Shown here piece after piece: positions 7,104 through 10,367 of a DNA stretch of 10,367 nucleotides. Made by a program: the position numbers and the translations under genes. The notes under the pieces are model-generated. The model was not told the DNA's origin. It saw only the letters and a program-made list of their open reading frames with translations, and searched no databases. Every line of letters starts with the position of its first letter. Within the stretch, counting starts at the first letter, position 1. Source of the DNA: Bacillota bacterium (GTDB lineage: Bacteria; Bacillota; Clostridia; Lachnospirales; Bianqueaceae); contig JAFVHC010000017.1 of the NCBI GenBank assembly GCA_017474705.1, positions 1 to 10,367 on the forward strand, given 5' to 3'.

Positions 7104-7140
7104 GCTGGTCTAAAGCTCCTTATCAGAGTATCACTCTCCT

Positions 7141-7169
7141 ATTATAAGCATGTTGATCATGATTGTCAA
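7141..7169 (-). promoter_or_regulatory. Perfect-consensus sigma-A promoter of mreB-metK-recD2-comF
   Basis: On the minus strand TTGACA (7164-7169) and TATAAT (7141-7146) are separated by exactly 17 bases, with an AT-rich stretch just upstream of the -35 box. The expected start is near 7134, leaving a leader of about 30 nt. The -35 box lies only eight bases past the arsR stop codon. Confidence 0.9.
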
Positions 7170-7177
7170 AGCATATT

Positions 7178-7540
7178 TTAATCTTCCAGCACGTGTTCCA
7201 TACCCTGGTCGATGATGGAATGCACATGATCGTCCGCCAGCGCGTAGAAGACCTGTTTACCGTCCCTGCGGCTGCGCACCAGTCGGCTCTGCTTGAGCAG
7301 GCGCAGCTGATGAGAGATCGCGGACTGGGTCATGTTCAAAGCCGCAGCCAGGTCGCACACGCACAGTTCCTGATCGAACAGGGCGAAGAGGATGCGGATA
7401 CGCGTGGAATCCCCGAAGACCTTGAAGAGCTCCGCCAGATCATAAAGCGCGTCCTCGTCCGGCAGGCGGCTCTGCACTTTCAGCAGCAGATCCTTATGGA
7501 CCTCCGGCACATCACAATGTTCGATATCAAAAATAGACAT
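7178..7540 (-). CDS. ArsR/SmtB-family metal-sensing repressor (CadC/ZiaR-like)
   Basis: This 120-residue winged-helix repressor is expected to bind the operator at 9653-9674 and release it when metal binds. The winged helix spans about 35-101, with the recognition region MTQSAISHQLRLLKQ (70-84). The alpha-3 metal motif ELCVCDL (58-64) gives C60 and C62, as in CadC, ArsR and ZiaR. The C-terminal helix carries D103-x-H105-x10-H116-x2-E119, the alpha-5 zinc-site spacing of SmtB/CzrA-type sensors. H8, C9 and H15 at the N terminus are further candidate ligands. Cd, Pb or Zn are the likely inducers; which site acts cannot be read from sequence. The ATG start has AAGGAG six bases upstream. The gene begins 10 bases after the ATPase gene, so the repressor would regulate its own operon. 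Confidence 0.93.
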   Translation of the reverse strand: MSIFDIEHCDVPEVHKDLLLKVQSRLPDEDALYDLAELFKVFGDSTRIRILFALFDQELCVCDLAAALNMTQSAISHQLRLLKQSRLVRSRRDGKQVFYALADDHVHSIIDQGMEHVLED

Positions 7541-7550
7541 AAACGACTCC

Positions 7551-9422
7551 TTATAAATGTTTTACACGAAGCGTGCGGATCGCGTTCAATACTGCGATCA
7601 CCATGACGCCCACGTCGGCGAAAATGGCCAGCCACATGCCGGCGATGCCCAGCGCACCCAGCACCAGACAGATCAGTTTGACACCGATCGCGAATACGAT
7701 GTTTTCATACACGATGCGCATGCATTTGCGCGCGATGCGGATCGCCTTGGAGATCTTCAGCGGATCGTCGTCCATCAGGACGATATCGGCCGCTTCGATC
7801 GCGGCGTCGGAACCCAGCGCGCCCATGGCGATGCCGATGTCGGCCCGCATCAGGACCGGCGCGTCATTGATACCGTCGCCCACGAAGGCCAGGGTCCTGC
7901 CATCCTTGAGCATCGCTTCCACCTGCTCGACCTTGTCCGCCGGCATCAGTTCCGCACGCACTTCATCGATGCCAAGCGCTTGTGCAACGGCTTCCCCCGC
8001 CTGTCTGCGATCGCCCGTAAGCATCACCGTGCGCTCCACCCCGGCTTTCTTCAGCCGCCGCAGAGCTTCCTGTGCGTTCTCCTTGACACGATCGCTGATC
8101 AGGATACTGCCCAGATACTGTTCGTCCTTCGCTACGTAGACGACCGTGCCGGGATGCTGGTTCTCTTTCGGCGCGACCTTGACCCGTCGCATCAGTTTCA
8201 GATTCCCGACGGCGATCTCATGACCGTCGACGTCCGCGATCAAGCCTTCTCCGCTGACGTCTTCCACCGCACCGATGCGCTCCGGCCGGATCTCCTGCAG
8301 ATAGGCTTCCTTCAGGCTGAGGGCGATGGGATGGTTGCTATGGTATTCGGCATAGGCCGCCATTTCCAGCAGTTCATCCCTTGTCGTTCCGACAGGCTCC
8401 ATCTCCGTCACTTCGAAGACGCCCTGTGTAAGCGTGCCGGTCTTATCGAATACCATGGTCTTCACCTTGGACAGAGATTCCAGATATACCGATCCTTTGA
8501 CCAGTACACCGGCACGGCCGGCTCCGCCGATCCCCGCGAAGAATCCCAATGGGATACTGATGACCAAGGCGCAGGGGCAGCTGATGACCAGGAAAGTCAA
8601 GGCGCGCAGCAGCCACTGGCTCCACATGGCTTCCTGCCCCAGGATCAGACGTACCACCGGCGGCAGCACCGCCAATGCCAGAGCACTGTAGCAGACTGCC
8701 GGCGTATAGTAACGAGCAAAACGCGAGATGAAATTCTCTGAACGGGACTTGCGCGAAGACGCGTTTTCGACCAGTTCCAGGATCTTCGAAGCAGTGGACT
8801 CGCCAAATTCCTTGGTGGTACGGATGCGCAGCACGCCCGTCATGTTGATCATACCGCTGAGGACCTCATCGCCCTCTTTCGCGGTGCGGGGCACACTTTC
8901 ACCCGTCAAGGCACTGGTGTCCAGAGAAGAACTGCCGCTGACCACGACGCCGTCGATCGGGATCTTCTCTCCGGGTCGGACCAGCAGGACCGTGCCGATC
9001 TCCACGTCGTCCGGATCCGTTTCTTCAGAAGTACCATCCTCCAGTTCCACGTTCGCAACGTCCGGTCGTATGTCCATCAGTGCCCCGATACTGGCACGGC
9101 TCCGTCCGACGGCGTAGCTTTGGAACAGTTCGCCGATCTGGTAGAACAACATGACGGCCACACCTTCGACATATTCTCCGATGAGGATGGCACCGACTGT
9201 AGCGACCGCCATCAGGAAGTTTTCATCAAAGACCTGGCGTTTGCGGATGCCCTTCCACGCCCGCAGCAGGATGTCGTATCCGATGGTGAAGTATGGGATC
9301 ATGTAGGCGGCGAAACGTACCCAGCCGGGCACTTCCACCAACCGCGTAATGATTTCTATCAAAAGAATGCATGCTGCCGCGATCAATATGCGGAGCAGCA
9401 TGCGTTTTTGCTTTTTATTCAT
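7551..9422 (-). CDS. cadA: P1B-2-type heavy-metal efflux ATPase (Zn/Cd/Pb)
   Basis: This membrane P-type ATPase is expected to export Zn2+, Cd2+ or Pb2+ from the cytoplasm. The 623-residue product has TGES (173-176) in the actuator domain, the intramembrane metal site CPC (282-284), the phosphorylated DKTGT (D326), the heavy-metal signature HP (364-365), MLTGD (467-471) and GDGINDAP (515-522). K582 and D603 in the last two membrane helices match the lysine and DxG pair that marks the Zn/Cd/Pb subgroup rather than copper pumps. The N terminus starts almost directly with a membrane helix, with no CxxC metal-binding domain; that domain is the separate upstream gene. The ATG overlaps the upstream stop by four bases (ATGA), implying coupled translation. 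The exact metal is inferred from the subgroup. Confidence 0.96.
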   Translation of the reverse strand: MNKKQKRMLLRILIAAACILLIEIITRLVEVPGWVRFAAYMIPYFTIGYDILLRAWKGIRKRQVFDENFLMAVATVGAILIGEYVEGVAVMLFYQIGELFQSYAVGRSRASIGALMDIRPDVANVELEDGTSEETDPDDVEIGTVLLVRPGEKIPIDGVVVSGSSSLDTSALTGESVPRTAKEGDEVLSGMINMTGVLRIRTTKEFGESTASKILELVENASSRKSRSENFISRFARYYTPAVCYSALALAVLPPVVRLILGQEAMWSQWLLRALTFLVISCPCALVISIPLGFFAGIGGAGRAGVLVKGSVYLESLSKVKTMVFDKTGTLTQGVFEVTEMEPVGTTRDELLEMAAYAEYHSNHPIALSLKEAYLQEIRPERIGAVEDVSGEGLIADVDGHEIAVGNLKLMRRVKVAPKENQHPGTVVYVAKDEQYLGSILISDRVKENAQEALRRLKKAGVERTVMLTGDRRQAGEAVAQALGIDEVRAELMPADKVEQVEAMLKDGRTLAFVGDGINDAPVLMRADIGIAMGALGSDAAIEAADIVLMDDDPLKISKAIRIARKCMRIVYENIVFAIGVKLICLVLGALGIAGMWLAIFADVGVMVIAVLNAIRTLRVKHL

Positions 9423-9637
9423 AAGAAGATCTCACAGTCATCCTCAACTTTTTTGCAGTTGGCGAGCACCCGCTGCATGACCTCGTCACGATCCGCACCG
9501 TCTTCGAACTCCACCTGCATCTTCAAAGTCATGAAATTGACTACAGCGCTCTTAACACCTTCCGTTGCATTGGCGGCCTGCTCCATTTTATTGGCGCAAT
9601 TGGCGCAGTCTACGTCGATCTTATATGTTTTTTTCAC
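9419..9637 (-). CDS. Free-standing HMA metal-binding protein, partner of the ATPase
   Basis: This 72-residue cytoplasmic protein is a single heavy-metal-associated domain with the motif DCANCANKMEQ (10-20), whose cysteines C11 and C14 bind metal, plus C61 and C68 near the end. The DCxxC form resembles N-terminal domains of Zn/Cd/Pb ATPases, and the adjacent ATPase lacks such a domain, so this is probably the same module on a separate chain. GTG at 9635-9637 is preferred as the start because AAGGGG (9646-9651) lies eight bases upstream. An ATG six codons further upstream (9653-9655) has no ribosome site and falls inside the operator. It is the first gene of the operon and overlaps the ATPase gene by four bases. 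A role as metal donor or sensor for the pump is inferred. Confidence 0.9.
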   Translation of the reverse strand: MKKTYKIDVDCANCANKMEQAANATEGVKSAVVNFMTLKMQVEFEDGADRDEVMQRVLANCKKVEDDCEIFL

Positions 9638-9652
9638 CTTATGATCCCCTTT

Positions 9653-9674
9653 CATTTGAACAATTGTTCATATG
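9653..9674. promoter_or_regulatory. ArsR/SmtB-type operator, 22-bp inverted repeat
   Basis: CATTTGAACAATTGTTCATATG is a 22-bp palindrome matching in 10 of 11 pairs. The TGAACA...TGTTCA core is characteristic of CadC/CzrA/SmtB-class operators. It lies at and just after the predicted transcription start, where a bound repressor would block initiation. The likely ligand is the repressor at 7178-7540. Confidence 0.85.
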
Positions 9675-9682
9675 TTGATTTT

Positions 9683-9710
9683 ATTATAGCACAGTCCTAT
9701 GCGGTGTCAA
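9683..9710 (-). promoter_or_regulatory. Sigma-A promoter of the metal-resistance operon
   Basis: On the minus strand TTGACA (9705-9710) and TATAAT (9683-9688), both perfect consensus, are separated by 16 bases. The start is expected near 9676, next to the operator. The combination fits a strong promoter held off by a repressor. Confidence 0.88.
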
Positions 9711-9779
9711 TACTTTTTCTGGATTTTCTTAGAATTTTATGAAGCTGCTGTCTGTGAGCCATTTTCATCCAACACCATA

Positions 9780-9804
9780 TAAAAAGAGGCTATGAAAAGC
9801 CCCT
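9780..9804 (-). terminator. Intrinsic terminator facing left, with no recognised upstream gene
   Basis: On the minus strand AGGGGCT (9798-9804) pairs with AGCCTCT (9785-9791), seven pairs including one G-U, over a six-base loop, followed by a T5 tract. It would end minus-strand transcripts coming from the right, before the cad promoter. No convincing minus-strand gene is visible in 9805-10367. Confidence 0.6.
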
Positions 9805-9960
9805 GGACTATCATTGGCATAGTTTTTTGCCTTATATATTCTGTTTCAAAGAGATCATTTGCTTCCTGATGCCTGTTGTAATTCTATTGACAGTAGTCCG
9901 ATCAGGACCATTACTTTGCAGATTTTCCTGTGTTTACATCGACAGTATCCGAATGGTCAG

Positions 9961-10209
9961 GATTACATGGTATTTCCAGAGGCTGTCCAAAAATACTGTA
10001 AAAGAAAAAAGGCGACAGTATTTCTGGGCGTATCTTTCTCCTGCCATGTACAAAAACGATGAATTGCACAAAAGTTTACAGGGCGAAGAAAAACGTGGCA
10101 GAAAAATCAGGTAACAAAATGCCTTGAGTGGCCAAATCACGCGAAAAATTACCTGGTTGAAAAATCAAGATTAGAAATATCAGGTAAGGTTTTTAAGATT
10201 ACCTGGTAT
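9961..10209 (+). repeat. 13-bp near-repeat related to TTACCTGGT (first and last base of the pair)
   Basis: GATTACATGGTAT (9961-9973) recurs as GATTACCTGGTAT (10197-10209) with one mismatch. The copies are in different reading frames, so this is not a repeated peptide. The first copy is a degenerate sixth member of the TTACCTGRT series. Confidence 0.55.
9991..10023. repeat. 9-bp perfect inverted repeat
   Basis: AAATACTGT (9991-9999) and ACAGTATTT (10015-10023) are perfect inverted copies around a 15-base A-rich loop. No long T-run follows on either strand, so a terminator role is weakly supported. Confidence 0.6.
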
Positions 10210-10237
10210 CCGGTCGGTAGTGACAAAAATCAGGTAA
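10108..10237. repeat. Five TTACCTGRT motifs in alternating orientation
   Basis: CAGGTAA occurs on the plus strand at 10108-10114, 10181-10187 and 10231-10237, and its complement TTACCTG at 10149-10155 and 10199-10205, strictly alternating. The forward copies share ATCAGGTAA and the reverse copies ATTACCTGGT. The second and third copies are offset by exactly 50 bases from the fourth and fifth, giving two 39-bp units with matching ends (10149-10187 and 10199-10237). As plus-strand RNA, neighbouring copies can form 9-11 bp stems with one U-G pair. Possible roles are protein-binding sites, a leader-RNA structure or ends of a small mobile repeat. Confidence 0.8.
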
Positions 10238-10353
10238 ACGGCAAGACGGGTCTCCCCAATGACTACTTTCTGTCGCCTGCCTCTAAGATATATCAAGTAA
10301 TGTGCCACAAATGATTTCGTGCTTTTATTCTTTTTGGAGTAGGAGATATAGAA

Positions 10354-10360
10354 AAAGGAG
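10354..10360 (+). promoter_or_regulatory. Ribosome-binding site for a plus-strand gene starting at or beyond the window edge
   Basis: AAAGGAG at 10354-10360 is followed by seven bases to the edge, the normal distance to a start codon, so a gene divergent from the metal operon probably begins just outside. The GTG at 10362-10364 is too close to the site to be a likely start. No good promoter is seen in the preceding 200 bases. Confidence 0.5.
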
Positions 10361-10367
10361 TGTGAAA

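Larger units (their letters stand above)
9805..10367. other. AT-richer region without a convincing gene
   Basis: Base composition is clearly more AT-rich than in the gene-dense part of the window. On the plus strand one frame is open from 9823 to 10059, broken by a TGA at 10060-10062, then open again to 10314. No ribosome site, start or recognisable domain supports it, so it could be a decayed gene or chance. The region holds the TTACCTGRT repeats, a 9-bp inverted repeat at 9991-10023 and a ribosome site at its right end. It may be the long leader of a plus-strand gene beyond the window. Confidence 0.4.

Noticed and set aside
7125..7137. Small hairpin AGAGT-GAT-ACTCT in the mreB leader
   Set aside because: Only five pairs and no T-run; too weak to call a terminator or regulatory element.
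7557..8741. Open frame of 394 codons on the plus strand
   Set aside because: Antisense to the metal ATPase gene, with histidine/aspartate/arginine-rich nonsense composition; explained by the same codon bias.
9887..9915. Plus-strand promoter beginning with TTGACA
   Set aside because: The -35 box is perfect, but no -10 box at 16-18 bases matches more than three of six positions.
9827..10114. Plus-strand open frame of 95 codons
   Set aside because: No ribosome site, no recognisable fold and a different frame from the longer interrupted one; likely chance in AT-richer DNA.
10102..10237. CRISPR array
   Set aside because: The repeated core is only 7-10 bases, alternates in orientation and lacks uniform repeats and spacers of CRISPR length.

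Overview
The window reads as chromosomal DNA of a Gram-positive Firmicute, most likely a fairly GC-rich member of the Clostridia. Grounds: strong GGAGG ribosome sites, TTGACA/TATAAT-type sigma-A promoters, a very short single-span SecE, a zinc-ribbon L33, RecD2 rather than RecBCD, and frequent TTG and GTG starts. All recognised genes lie on the minus strand, so transcription runs from high to low coordinates. The assignment rests on gene content and gene order only.

Right to left: 9720-10367 is an AT-richer stretch with no convincing gene. It holds a minus-strand terminator, an alternating series of TTACCTGRT repeats, and at its right edge a ribosome site for a plus-strand gene that probably starts just outside. 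At 9653-9710 a consensus promoter with a 22-bp ArsR-type operator drives a metal-resistance operon of a free-standing HMA metal-binding protein, a P1B-2 (Zn/Cd/Pb) efflux ATPase that lacks its own HMA domain, and an ArsR/SmtB repressor carrying both alpha-3 and alpha-5 metal-site residues.

Next, a perfect TTGACA-17-TATAAT promoter at 7141-7169 starts mreB-metK-recD2-comF. mreB and metK overlap, a terminator-like hairpin separates metK from recD2, and comF is split by a +1 frameshift at a run of five Gs. A terminator-like structure behind comF overlaps the promoter of the next unit.

The last unit is rpmG-secE-nusG-rplK, presumably followed by rplA outside the window. It has an unusually long (about 265 nt) and structured leader with a 23-bp hairpin and competing pairings. 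The genes cover ribosome assembly (L33, L11), protein export (SecE), transcription elongation (NusG), cell shape (MreB), SAM supply (MetK), DNA repair (RecD2) and metal defence. Most of the window is ordinary core-genome content. The parts that known families do not explain are the rpmG leader and the TTACCTGRT repeat region.
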